From: Rhipicephalus microplus
Lineage: Eukaryota > Arthropoda > Arachnida > Ixodida > Ixodidae
Length of the DNA: 64,000 nucleotides
Direction: 5' to 3'
Assembly: GCF_043290135.1 (NCBI RefSeq)
Contig: NC_134710.1
Span: forward strand, 206,944,692-207,008,691
Within the stretch, counting starts at the first letter, position 1. Each line of letters opens with the position of its first letter. A program made the translations under genes and the position numbers. The notes under the pieces are model-generated. The model saw only the letters and a program-made list of their open reading frames with translations, was not told where the DNA came from and made no database searches. Below are positions 47,695 through 57,107 of the stretch, piece after piece.

Positions 47695-49549
47695 TTGCAG
47701 GTGTCTTTCCGCGGTGCGGTGGTTGTCGTCTGGACAAACGGCGTGACGCCCGGCGGATGAACGCTTCTGTGAAGCCATTCCTTCGTAGCTCGGCGACAAT
47801 CCTCTTTTCTTCTTTCTTCCTCTCACCTTCCGACGTGCAGATTACTCGTGCACGTGAAAGGAGTGCCGAAACCACTGAGGCTTTGTGGGCAGTTGGATGA
47901 CAGGACGCAAAATGCAAATACCTGCCGGTGTGAGTTGGCTTTCTATACACCGAAAAGGTCATGCGCTCGCCTTGTCGTCTGACTAAAACATCGAGAAACG
48001 GAAGCGCCCCGTCTCGCTCTCGTTCCACCGTGAACTGTATCGCTTGGTCGATGGAGTTTAGATGTTCGAGGAAGCTGTCTACTGCTGCCTTCTTTATTAT
48101 GCAAAAACAGTCATCCACGTACCTCACAAATACTTTCGGCCTGTCAATAAAGGAGCCCAGTGCCGTCTCTTCTATGTGTTCCATTGTGAGGTTCGCAGCC
48201 GTAACGGAGATCGCCGCTCCCATCGTGGTCCCGCTGGCTTGTCTGTAGAAGCTCCTGTTGACGCTGAAATACGTCCCCTTGAGGCAGTATTCCAGTAGGC
48301 GACACAGTTCGTCGACGCCCAGGCAGGTTCTTTCATCCAAGAGCTCGTCTTGGTTCAACGCTGCTCGTGCGCTAGATACCGCTAGTGCTACGGGCACACT
48401 GGTGAACAGGGATACGACGTCGAACGAGACGAAGCACTCATCGCTGCTCACGGTCACATCTCTCATTCGCTCCAAGAAGTGGCTGGCGTCGCGTATGTGG
48501 GTTGGTGTTTGCCCCACGAGCGGCGCGAGAGTCCGGTGGAGATACTTGGACAGCGCCCGGAGTGGAGATGTTGTAAAATCCATGATAGGACGGAGCGGAA
48601 CTGTGGGCTTGTGGGTCTTGGGAAGCCCGTAAAATCCTGGTGCAGAGCCGTTCCGGCAGATGAGCTGGAGGTATGTGTTTCTCGCCTTCGGGTGCGCTTT
48701 AAAGATATCCGCCAGGAGCTTGTTCATTTCCCTTTGGACACTTGGTGTGGGGTCCTTCGTCAGCTTTTCGTAGGCCGGACTGTCCAGCAGGTCTCGCACT
48801 TTGTCGTTGTATGCCTCCCTGTCGAGCAGGACCATTGCGTTCCCTTTGTCGGCCGGGAGGATGACAACCTTATCATTTCGGAGCGCATGGATCGCCTTAC
48901 ACTCCTCTCTCGACAGGTTGTGCTCACGGCGCTTTCCTATTTTTGATAGTACGCCGATAGCCTTGAGACGCACGTTCTCCCGAATGCCGCTGTCGAGTCG
49001 CCTTATGTCTTCCTCCGTAGCCGCGATGATCTTCGGCAGTGACGGACGTGTCGTGGTCGTGTTGAAGTTGTGTCCCTTTGCCAGCACGCCGTGCTCTGTC
49101 GGGGAGAGTTGTTTGGAGGACAGATTGACGACGAAGTTCTCGTTGTCAGGACTGTAGTGGTGTTTTTCTCCGTGAAGCGTCGCAAGCTTACTTTTGTGGG
49201 TCGCTTGTTGTTTCTGCGCTGTTGTTGCAGCCACATTTCGTGCGAACTCCTCCAGTGACGGAAAGATGTCGGGCAGTCGATGTTGAAGTTGCCGTCGTAG
49301 AAAGAACAGGTCTAATTCCTTCTTCTTGATGACGCTGTGGCACTCATGGTTTCGGGCGTTTAGTAGCCGCCGTTCAGCTTGTGCGATGATCTTGTTGCCC
49401 TCCGCCGTGTGCACCAGGCGCTTGAGCTGAAGGCTTCGTGGTATCACGAAGGGGGTCGGGCGACACACCGCCCGACCCCCTTTCCGCCCTGGCCACACCA
49501 CCGCACACGAGAGAAACGAAGACCCCAAACAACCGCGTCGCCATTCCAT
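47081..49549 (-). CDS. Penelope-like reverse transcriptase / GIY-YIG endonuclease
   Basis: An intact 822-codon frame. Residues 1-31 are antisense of the inverted copy and so not original. The recognisable PLE N-terminus starts at about residue 45 (NFVVNLSSKQLSPTEHGVLA at 138-157). RT motifs: FYGLPKTHKPTVPLRPIMDF (306-325), FVSFDVVSLFTSVP, ASGTTMGAAIS, and catalytic RYVDDCFC at about 476-483, followed by LPFLDVLV and YRKPTHTGRYL. The GIY-YIG nuclease is at about 695-790: VYKVSCSGCPASYIGES, ERMCQHK and a late Glu in LLLESW. It would nick the target and copy the element's RNA. No stops or frameshifts; the original 5' end may be slightly truncated. Confidence 0.92.
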   Translation of the reverse strand: MEWRRGCLGSSFLSCAVVWPGRKGGRAVCRPTPFVIPRSLQLKRLVHTAEGNKIIAQAERRLLNARNHECHSVIKKKELDLFFLRRQLQHRLPDIFPSLEEFARNVAATTAQKQQATHKSKLATLHGEKHHYSPDNENFVVNLSSKQLSPTEHGVLAKGHNFNTTTTRPSLPKIIAATEEDIRRLDSGIRENVRLKAIGVLSKIGKRREHNLSREECKAIHALRNDKVVILPADKGNAMVLLDREAYNDKVRDLLDSPAYEKLTKDPTPSVQREMNKLLADIFKAHPKARNTYLQLICRNGSAPGFYGLPKTHKPTVPLRPIMDFTTSPLRALSKYLHRTLAPLVGQTPTHIRDASHFLERMRDVTVSSDECFVSFDVVSLFTSVPVALAVSSARAALNQDELLDERTCLGVDELCRLLEYCLKGTYFSVNRSFYRQASGTTMGAAISVTAANLTMEHIEETALGSFIDRPKVFVRYVDDCFCIIKKAAVDSFLEHLNSIDQAIQFTVERERDGALPFLDVLVRRQGERMTFSVYRKPTHTGRYLHFASCHPTAHKASVVSALLSRARVICTSEGERKKEEKRIVAELRRNGFTEAFIRRASRRLSRRQPPHRGKTPASDTPPDPLSALATPPHTRETKTPNNRVAIPYGPGISEQLSRVLGKAGVTVIHKPVSTLARLLPRPKDRPPRELHPGVVYKVSCSGCPASYIGESKCFPERMCQHKNDIRKMEVQRSALAEHCEKHDHKIDLDGASVIETERNLGKRLLLESWHIQHTPANVNRSLGTMPSVYVHGLRNVVERESRSHGERTRRDDTSMTKTVTP
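49450..49481. repeat. Perfect 13-bp hairpin at the PLE inversion joint
   Basis: agggggtcgggcg (49450-49462) and its exact complement (49469-49481) surround a 6-base loop. The homology of the inverted copy begins inside this hairpin (49460), so it may mark the template switch or snap-back that made the inversion. Confidence 0.75.
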
Positions 49550-50073
49550 ATGGGCCGGGCATAAGTGAACAGCTCTCGAGAGTCCTAGGAAAAGCCGGGG
49601 TCACGGTAATCCATAAACCTGTTTCGACGCTCGCTCGCTTGCTACCGCGGCCGAAAGACCGACCTCGGAGGGAGCTACACCCGGGCGTTGTCTACAAAGT
49701 GTCGTGTTCTGGGTGTCCAGCCAGCTACATAGGCGAGAGCAAGTGTTTCCCGGAAAGAATGCGCCAACACAAGAACGACGTCAGGAAGATGGAAGTGCAA
49801 CGTAGCGCTCTGGCGGAGCACTGCGAGAAGCACGACCATAAAATTGACTTAGACGGCGCTTCTGTTATTGAAACAGAACGGAATTTGGGAAAGAGGCTCC
49901 TGCTCGAGTCTTGGCCCATTCAGCATACGCCTGCCAACGTGAACCGCTCGCTGGGAACAATGCCTTCGGTGTACGTTCACGGTCTCCGAAACGTGGTGGA
50001 AAGGGAAAGCCGGAGCCGTGGTGAGAGAACACGACGCGACGACACTTCCATGACCAAGACAGTCACCCCCTGA
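49460..50073 (+). pseudogene. Partial PLE frame: linker and GIY-YIG nuclease only
   Basis: A + strand open frame of about 200 codons reproduces the last 200 residues of the long PLE frame (TPPDPLSALA, VAIPYGPGISEQL, the YIGES GIY-YIG core, and LLLESW) and ends in the same TGA. It has no RT. The open stretch extends upstream to a GTG at 49438, but the homologous part starts at 49460. It lies antisense to the first codons of the long frame. Whether it is transcribed is unknown. Confidence 0.85.
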
Positions 50074-50105
50074 GGAAGGGACCGAGTCGGTCTCGAAACG
50101 TCGGG
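50067..50105 (+). ncRNA. Hammerhead-ribozyme-like motif, copy 2
   Basis: The core CTGAGGA lies at 50070-50076 (CUGANGA with N=G). A 7-bp stem GGGACCG/CGGTCTC closes an AGT loop at 50078-50094. GAAA is at 50095-50098, and a GTC site at 50100-50102 is followed by GGG pairing with CCC at 50067-50069. This is the layout of a hammerhead. Atypical points are the extra A at 50077 and a loopless two-base stem III. The TGA stop of the frame lies in the core. Confidence 0.5.
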
Positions 50106-50208
50106 CTCTATTTGAACTGTGGCTGGAGCAATTTCAATTTTCTAAACTTTTCTACCCAGCCAGACAGATTGCTGTCAAAATGTTTACGTTTAAGTCATGT
50201 TGAACTCT

Positions 50209-50640
50209 GCATTCCGTTGATGACTGCGTTTTCAGGGGGTTTGTGGATTTGGTGAGACTGATTCATTTGAACGGTGCCGAGAATAGGACACGAACTCCAA
50301 CTCGTTTTCCGATTTTCTTGAGCCTGTGTGATATCTGGTGTTTGTATGGAATCACGGCTATCCTTTCACGCTCTGTATCCGTGTTTTTTGGATTCTGTCG
50401 CTGCCTCTGCTCTGCCTTATTAGTCCGCAGGATAGTCTCAGCAACGGAAGCGATAAACGCCTCGGAGAAACCCGAAGCCTTAAGCCGGGAAACTTGAGCT
50501 TTGAAGCTCGCAGAGACATTGTGGACGCACGACCTATTTAAGGCATTCTCAAGACAGGTTCGTGCTATGCCTCGCTTAACTGACTTGCTGTGAGCGGAAG
50601 AAAAAGGAAGTAGAGGTTTCTGCGTACGTGGTTCATAACA
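50209..50640 (-). pseudogene. Older Penelope-like element, linker before GIY-YIG (upstream half)
   Basis: The - strand reads LKASGFSEAFIASVAETILR, TERERIAVIPYKHQISHRLK and KIGKRVGVRVLF, typical wording between RT and GIY-YIG in PLEs (compare NGFTEAFIRRASRRL and VAIPYGPGISEQLSRVLGKA in the young element). It belongs to a different, older subfamily. The younger PLE cut it at the right target duplication, and the rest lies left of 46994. Confidence 0.8.
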
Positions 50641-50644
50641 CCAA

Positions 50645-51720
50645 CAGATGTGCTGCCAATAGGTGCCAATACAGGCTTTGCAGTGCTCCGCGTCACTCTA
50701 ACCAGCACCCTTTCTATCTGGCGCTATGTCACGAAAACCTTGGGCCACAAATACTTGATGACGACTCGCCTCTACCAAGACGCACTTAAAATCCTTTTTT
50801 TGAATTATGAAGAAAACGTCTGGCTCGTATTATCACCCTTCACCGACACAATTTTCGATCTATGTGAATTGCCTAAGTTTTTACAGTTTGGCACAGTCAC
50901 CCTCTAGTGTAAACATACGTTCTGGAGTTCCGAGTAGCCTTTTACGTCCGGGCATCCACAATAATTCAATAACATTGCAGAATAAGCTGAATGAGCTGCT
51001 AGATGTGGGCCGCCTCAATGAGGTTCGCGAAATTATAGAATTGGACGCAAAAGTGGCTCCCGGATCACTTATTACGTCAGTGGCTATGTGGCCCGGAAGA
51101 TGGTGAAAAAGATGAAGTGCAACGAATGTAGCAGGTTGTTGCTTCACTCTGAAAATTACAGCTTGTTTCCGGCAGAATTATGCCTTCTGTACCCGTCCGA
51201 GTCCTTAACAGACCTGATTGATTGATTGTTGGTGTTTAACGTCCCAAAACCACCATATGATTATGAGGGATGCCCTAGTGAAGGGCTCCGAAAATTTCGA
51301 CCACCTGGGGTTCTTCAACATGTAGCCAAATCTGAGCACCCGTGCCTACAATATTTCTGCCTGCATCGGCAATGCAGCCGCCACAGCCGAGATTCGATGC
51401 CGCGACCTGCGGGTCAGCAGCAGAGTACCTTAGCCACTAGACCACCGCAGCGGGGCGAGACCTGGTCAAAGCTTTAAGGAAGATGCATTCACCGAATACT
51501 TCAGTTTGAACAAGTTGAAAAGTGACAGCATAATAGACCTTATCTCTTTCTTGTCTGTGAAGAATTTAAATAGGGTCATCTGTGAACACTACAAACAGGA
51601 AGTGACAAATCAGATAATTAGATTCTTTACACTGACCAGAATGCATTTTCTCGTTGCTTGAGAAAATGCATCCAATCAAAAAAGAGAGAGAAAAAATGAA
51701 GTTCTTGAAGTTGAGACATA
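50645..51720 (+). pseudogene. P-element-like transposase C-terminal remnant
   Basis: + strand translations across frameshifts read ANTGFAVLRVTLTSTLSIWR, YVTKTLGHKYLMTTRLYQDA, FSIYVNCLSFYSLAQSPSSV, KLNELLDVGRLNEVREIIEL and, after a SINE, FSLNKLKSDSIIDLISFLSV, NLNRV and FTLTRMHFLVA. This is the second half of P-type (THAP-family) transposases as I know them. The N-terminus and part of the catalytic domain are absent. AATAAA lies at about 51819. It is dead. Confidence 0.65.
51217..51457 (-). repeat. tRNA-derived SINE inserted in the P-like remnant
   Basis: Same family and near full length as 15129-15370: tail 'gattgattg' at the left, tRNA head with tagccactagacc (A-box complement) at the right. 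The flanking agacctg (51210-51216 and 51458-51464) is a probable 7-bp target duplication. The B-box complement is mutated. Confidence 0.85.
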
Positions 51721-52189
51721 TGACCTTATTGTTATAGTGTTATCTCAGCGAACAAGGTCGTATTTTATGTCACACTGTTGTTTCTTGTGATTTTACTATT
51801 GTCTTGTTCACATTGCAATAAATTTCCCATTAACAACTGTGATGTCCCTGTCTGGCTGTGTTTCACATATGCAGAAATCAATTTTTTCGTGATCTAATTT
51901 GTGACTATATCTATGTTTGCCAATGAAATCTAAATGTCATGTGTGTATGTATGCCCATTGTATCATCGTATATTTACTGTTCTGTTTAGTTGCCTTATTC
52001 ACTTGATTAATCTGAGTTTCATATAACTTGCAGTTTTCTTTAACCTTAATGTATATACTGTGTTTATTTTTCATGTTGTTTTTCGCTTTAGAGAAAATAA
52101 CTGTCTTGCTTGTAAAATTAGACCTTGATTGCACAAGTCCTAAAAGTAACGGTTGCCGATACCTTTACGTGCATTGAGACCTCACGGAG
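51721..52189. other. Unassigned AT-rich sequence
   Basis: Probable 3' flank of the P-like remnant. No gene seen. Confidence 0.4.
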
Positions 52190-52380
52190 AACACTGCGGC
52201 ATCAAATTTGAAAACTGCATGGACTTTGTAGGTGTCAAGCTCACGGCAAGTCACTTAATTCTCTATCTTCTAAGCTTCGTGGCTGATATACTACGAAGTG
52301 AATTGAAAACACTAGTTTTGAGTGCCAATACACGCTTTGCAGCGTGCCACCAGAATTGTGACCGGTAGACTTCGTTATAA
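52190..52380 (+). pseudogene. Second P-like transposase fragment (middle domain)
   Basis: The frame contains MDFVGVKLTASHLILYLLSF, ADILRSELKTLV and LSANTRFA. The last words match the start of the remnant at 50645 (GANTGFA), and the DNA 'ggtgccaatacaggctttgcagtg' there resembles 'agtgccaatacacgctttgcagcg' here. It therefore looks like another copy covering the preceding part of the same protein. Confidence 0.5.
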
Positions 52381-52894
52381 TCCGCAAGGTAGCGCGAAAT
52401 ATTTGCAACAACAACAACAACAAAAAAACAACAACTGATACGCACGCGCAGGCGCGAGTAGGGGCATCTCGAAAGCAACCGCAGCGCTGCCGCATCTGGA
52501 TGAATTATTGCTCGCTCTCCGGCCCGCCGATGCTGACACCTCTCTTTCTAGCCACCATACCGGCGTGTCTAGATATATTCACTTTGCAAACTCGCTGCGA
52601 GAGGCGGGGGCGTTTTATCGCCGTTGCGATAGGTGGCGCTGGCGTCCCAATAAGATTAGACTTACTGTATATGCTACCTTTAAGTAGCATATAGGTAGCA
52701 TATATATACAGTAACTCTAATTGAGATCAGTTGGGAAGCAATGAGCGGCAGTGACCCTTGCTTCAGCCACGTGCGTTTGGTGTGTTCATGATGCTGGCGC
52801 GTTACTCGCGCCTGTACTTCGAGTTTGGACGAGTTATACGAAGGTACGAACTTTTTGCAGTTGATACCGTGAAGTGTCAGCAAAAATCCTCGTC

Positions 52895-53731
52895 ATGCCG
52901 ACGTGCAGCGCGCCGGGCTGCCATTTGGGGTACGCTTCGGCAGCGGCGGCAAGCCTTGCACCGCGACATTTTTTCAAACCTCCAAAGGACCCTCACTTAC
53001 TGAAGGCATGGCAAAATGCGATCCCGTGGAAGTACTTTAAGGTAGCATCAAAAACGTACGTCTGTGACATTCATTTCGAGCCTGCGGACATCGTAAGTTG
53101 CTATGAGCACACCATGGACGGTCAGACTGTAACGATACCACGAAGCAGATGGACACCAAGGGAGCGCGCTGTGCCCCGAATCTTTCCGAACATACCCGAG
53201 CACCTCTCGAAACCAACGGTGCGAAAGTCAGCAAGAAAACAACCCAGAGTGAGGACAGTGGTCCCTGCCCAAGTTGGTTCCTGCCAAAGTGATGAAGATT
53301 TATCTGACGAAATCGACGCATGTGATGGCATGGATGTTGATGAATGTACCGATGTTCGCACGTTAGAAGCAGCGCCCTAATTTGCTGTTGTGCAGGGCAG
53401 CCCAATATTTGATTCCTGGTATGTGAGTGCTTCTACCTCTCAGGCTATTTTCTACAAACTCGAAGAGTCTGGGGGCGTTGTGAACATTGAAAAGGCTGTT
53501 GTGATCCGGCAAGACTTGGCGGTTGAAGTTAGTTTGAGAGGTGTACTAGTCCCGCCTTGCAGCTACGTCGTGAAAGATGAAAATGTTCAGACCCGGCTAA
53601 CAAGCCCGAATAATTTAACAATGCTTATTTTGTTTCCAGAGGTTTTTCGGTGTGACAAGAAGATTTTTATTTCCAGAGGTTTTTCGGTCTGTCAAGAAGT
53701 TATGGAGGTGACGAAGACCACCCTACCCTAA
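52895..53731 (+). pseudogene. THAP-domain N-terminus of P-like transposase, one in-frame stop
   Basis: The likely start is ATG at 52895 (MPTCSAPGC); the upstream in-frame GTG at 52874 is not a eukaryotic start. The THAP zinc domain spans residues 1-90: C4-x4-C9, then 47 residues, then C-x2-H in YVCDIHF, and the AVPRIFP box. THAP domains bind the element's DNA ends (family knowledge). An acidic stretch follows (DEDLSDEIDACDGMDVDEC). TAA at 53378-53380 interrupts, but reading continues in frame to 53731 with AVEVSLRGVLVPPCSYVV and NVQTRLTSPNNL. The alternative of a host THAP gene with an intron at the stop (a 'tgttgtgcag' acceptor follows) is possible. Confidence 0.7.
53634..53700 (+). repeat. 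Short tandem duplication in the THAP frame
   Basis: tttccagaggtttttcggt with following 'tg.caagaag' occurs twice, 36 bp apart. It is a local duplication near the end of the readable THAP frame. Confidence 0.8.
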
Positions 53732-53789
53732 TCAGCTTTTCACACATATATATGCTTCTGAGCCTGTATACACCAATCAGCACTTGTGT

Positions 53790-54436
53790 CACTGGGAACG
53801 TGAGTGATGAGCAGACTTTTGTGCTTGCCACTGTCCCAGACAGCATGAAAATGGGAAGGAAGGACACACTGTCATCCCATAAAAGACTCCAAGAGGCTGT
53901 TGGAGTGAAGTTAGCGGAGATCTGTTCTACTGCACAGAATGGAACACTGATAGCACCTGATCATGGGTACCCCACGGCAGCAGCACATGACTGTGTTATT
54001 TACTACTTGTTCGTCTACCTTGTGCACTCTTTCTTACCTCAAGCGTGAGAGGTGTTCCGACTGTATATTTAGTATCCAGTCTGAAAATGCCGAGTGCCCA
54101 GAGGCATTTCTCACTTTGGAGAGCAAATTTAAGCTCGGCAGCCTCGAATAGCCATCATGGGAGCTCTTCTGTATGTTTCGAGGCATCGAAGCCAAAATTT
54201 CAGATGAGCTGGTCAACAACCAGCTCTGTGCAGACATCTTCTGGAGCCTCCTCGATGCCCTTGATGAGTGTAACATTATTAGGGTCGGCTGTCCAGCTCA
54301 CAAGAATATCACTACTGCAGAGGTTCTGCACTCCTACATTGAGCCAGGAATGCATTTTGCCTCCAGAGATACTTGCAAAAGCCTCGGCTCTTCAGAAAAA
54401 GTCGCATCTGCCAGAAAAAAAGTGAAGCTGACGTGA
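53790..54436 (+). pseudogene. P-like transposase C-terminal region
   Basis: Frame pieces: HGYPTAAAHDCVIYYLFVYL (a domain-end motif of P-like transposases), then after a frameshift at about 54035 ERCSDCIFSIQSENAECPEA, a TAG at 54149-54151, then ISDELVNNQLCADIFWSLLD, VGCPAHKN and MHFASRDTCKSL. The GCPxH and MHF/MRF motifs near the end parallel FTLTRMHFLVA of the neighbouring remnant. The RNase H-like catalytic core that should precede it is not present. Confidence 0.55.
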
Positions 54437-54986
54437 AGGCTTGCACTATAGTACTGTCACCTTAACCCTTGTAAATATGTCCCCGCAAATGTAGCTGTTG
54501 CAATCGCTTTCATGATATCTAATAAAAACTACAAATAATTTTTTCATTCTTTGCTTGTTCTTTATTTTCAAGGCTTTGCAGCAGAACTTGGCCGTGTAAT
54601 ACGTGTTCTGGTAAAGTTAGAATATGATTGGGCATTATGGGATCCTGGGACGATTTGTACGCGGATTGGCGAAGAACAAGCGCTGGTTACAACGGGATGC
54701 AGAATGAAGGAAGGTAAGGGCGCTGCGCAGTCCTTGCTTCTCTCTCTCTCTTTCTCTTTTGTGCGTGTGTGCTGTTTGTTTTTGGTTATAACGTTGAGAT
54801 ACAACGAAAAAGCACTTTTTGCTAAAGCCGGATTGAATGCGAGCGAAGTTACGCTTGTGCTTCCAAACGATGCAGTAGACTCCTGCCGGCGCCCTTCTAG
54901 CAATAGCAGACAACGCAACAAGACCGATCTCAACTAGAGTTACTGTATATGCTACCTTTAGGTAGCATATACTAATGCTACCTAAA

Positions 54987-55361
54987 ATTAATTAATGACA
55001 TGAACACACTCGCTGTTGTCAGTGCATGTAGCACGCGTTCTCTTGTACTTTTTTAGTTGGCGGTGAGCCGTTACTCGCTGTTGTTACTCGGACGAAATGA
55101 TTTCGCCGAAGGTGTCGCGCTGGCCCAGAGTGTTTAGCCCCGTTACAATAGTGCCGGATCGTCACGACACGCGTGCTGCGCAGCTCACGTGCTTTCCGAG
55201 CCGGAGAGAGAGTCATGCCTTCTGCTTTACATTTGGATGTAAAGCAGAAGTCACGACTCTCTCTCAGCGAGTAATAACAGCGAGTAACGGCTCGCCGCCA
55301 ACGAAAAAAGTACAAGAGAACGCGTGCTAGATGCACTGAGAACGGCTTTCACGTCATTAAT
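54987..55361. mobile_element. Foldback element with two nested hairpins
   Basis: Outer arms 54987-55090 and 55268-55361 are imperfect reverse complements (for example gcacgcgttctcttgtactt against aagtacaagagaacgcgtgc). Inside, 55204-55265 forms a second hairpin with about 28-bp arms (cttctgctttaca against tgtaaagcagaag). About 110 bp on the left have no partner. No coding sequence. It lies directly beside the P-like element. Confidence 0.8.
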
Positions 55362-56189
55362 TCAGCAACTGTACAGACAACACGATTGGTCGTGCACCTT
55401 CTTTTACGGTTGCAATCTGACACGAGGCCGACGCATCGCCCAGCCACTGTGCCCATTTTCCGCGTGAAACTCGCCTGCGTCAGCATTCTGCGACCGTGGT
55501 GACTTTGAGCACGGTGCAAATGACATTTGAACGTGGTTGCATGCTCTAACGTTGAGAATATCAATGCTGGGAGCGAGTATACCAAGTGGAACAGAAAAAG
55601 TGTTTTATTACGCACATGCAAGTTGTCACTGTACACATACCGAAAACGAAACTATGTATGAACACAAATGGTCCTCATTGCGTCTTGCTGGGCACAACAG
55701 TTTCGTCCGTCGCCACAAGCAAGAGCACTACCCAACCGCTACTGACCAGCAAGGCGTTCGTCGTCATTCCGCTTCGTCATCCATGGTGCCGAACGCAATT
55801 TTGCTGAACACTTCATGCAAATGCTTCATCCGCGTTAATCGCCGCATGACAAATGGATATGCGCTCGTTCTACGCACCGTTGAGGCCCCGTGTGGACGAA
55901 AGGTTTTGTAAACGTTGCTAAGAGTACAGTAACTGCCAAGAGAACACTGCGTAACCAATAATGTGGCGCAGAGCACGGATATTGCCCACCATGGCTCAGC
56001 GCGAGACCTTCGGAGGCACACATGCCACCGCCAGCCGCGACCGCTCACTGCTAGACCAGCAACACGTAACCATAACAATGCCGCCATTGTGCCCAGTGAA
56101 TATGGCCACCATGATGTGATTTTCTCCACACTTTTCACGTATAGCGCGCCGGCTGGGAACGCCTCCTATCTTTCCTTCCTCCATGGTGG
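55362..56189. other. Unassigned sequence
   Basis: No recognisable gene. A 'tttccttcctccatgg' word at about 56167-56182 matches one arm of the hairpin at 5492-5525 and may be a shared element end. Confidence 0.4.
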
Positions 56190-56338
56190 TTGGATGGATG
56201 GATGGATGTGGCTGTACCCTTTAGATCGGGTGGCGGCTAACGCCACCTAGCCATAATATTTAGTGAACTAACCACTAGATTTATCTTTTTTCCCCTTTAA
56301 ATAGTAAAATTGAGGACTGGTACTTTGCAGTAAAGGGT

Positions 56339-57098
56339 TTAATTTTCACCCATGCCTTGACTATAGCCACCAATCAGACAACCTACCCGCTTAACGCCTA
56401 TTTTGCCCTCCCTGTCCCTAAACCCCAGTGCTTTGAAAAACTCATCGCCATCATCCTGAACTATAGGGTGAAGCCCTTTACAAAACATTATCAAGTGTTC
56501 GGCAGTTTCCTCCTCCTCTCCGCATGCACTGCATACTGTGTCTACTTCATTGTATTTGGCCCGATATGCCTTGGTTCGCAATACTCCCGTCCTGGCCTCA
56601 TACAGTAGAGAACTACCCCGAGTATTATCATAGATCCTTTCCTTGGCAATTTCCTGCTTAAAAGTTCAATAGATGTGTAGTGCGGACTTCTTAATCATGC
56701 CGATTCTCCCCATATCGGTCTCAGCTTCCTTCACCTTCTTCTTAACCAATATATATTTTGGTTTGGCCACCTGCTGTTTTCTAAGTATTTACCAGTCAAT
56801 TTCCTGGTTCACTTCCTCCATTTTGTATCGACATTCTTCATGTACAATAGCTGAAAACCTTCCTAGTCCAACGCTCCTCCCCCATTTCTCTCAATCGCTT
56901 CTCAAATTTTATCTTGCTGCTAGCTTCCCTGCCCTCAAACGATGTCCATCCCATATCCTTTTGTACTCCCTGATTTGGTGTATTCCCGTGAGCTCCTAAA
57001 GCAAGCCTATCTATTCCACGTTGCTTAATTTCTAATCTTGCTTGAACTTCTGATCTCATGCACAAGACCACATTGGCAAACGTCAGACCAGGAACCAT
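56339..57098 (-). pseudogene. LINE C-terminal region with cysteine motif
   Basis: - strand frames contain VPGLTFANVVLCMRSEVQAR, RLALGAHGNTPNQGVQKDMG and, nearer the end, VDTVCSACGEEEETAEHLIM with a C-x2-C...H...C pattern, common after RT in non-LTR elements. Frames shift between the two parts. Confidence 0.75.
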
Positions 57099-57107
57099 GA
57101 CCCCTTT

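Larger units (their letters stand above)
49460..50146 (+). repeat. PLE 687-bp inverted repeat, right copy
   Basis: It is the reverse complement of 47008-47694 with no indel seen. About four amino acid differences exist between the encoded C-termini (for example CQHK/RQHK and ESWHI/ESWPI). Confidence 0.93.
47008..50195 (-). mobile_element. Young Penelope-like element with inverted 3' copy
   Basis: The full coding copy lies on the - strand (47008-about 49459). A second copy of its last 687 bp follows head-on in reverse (49460-50146); the two segments match without indels and with very few substitutions. The target duplication catgttgaactct flanks the unit (46994-47006 and 50196-50208). About 49 bp at 50147-50195 lie between the inverted copy and the right duplication and are unexplained. 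The host site is an older PLE. Inverted or tandem partial copies are known for PLEs (family knowledge). Confidence 0.9.
52662..54990 (+). mobile_element. P-element-like transposon, internally deleted, inverted repeats
   Basis: A THAP-domain frame and a transposase C-terminal remnant are bracketed by inverted repeats: gatctcaa(t/c)tagagttactgtatat is on the - strand at 52704-52728 and on the + strand at 54926-54950, followed by 'gctacc' palindromic words on the outside. The unit is about 2.3 kb. The catalytic middle domain of P transposases is missing. AATAAA lies at about 54522. Whether the inverted repeats are the true termini is unproved, since no target duplication was found. Confidence 0.6.
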
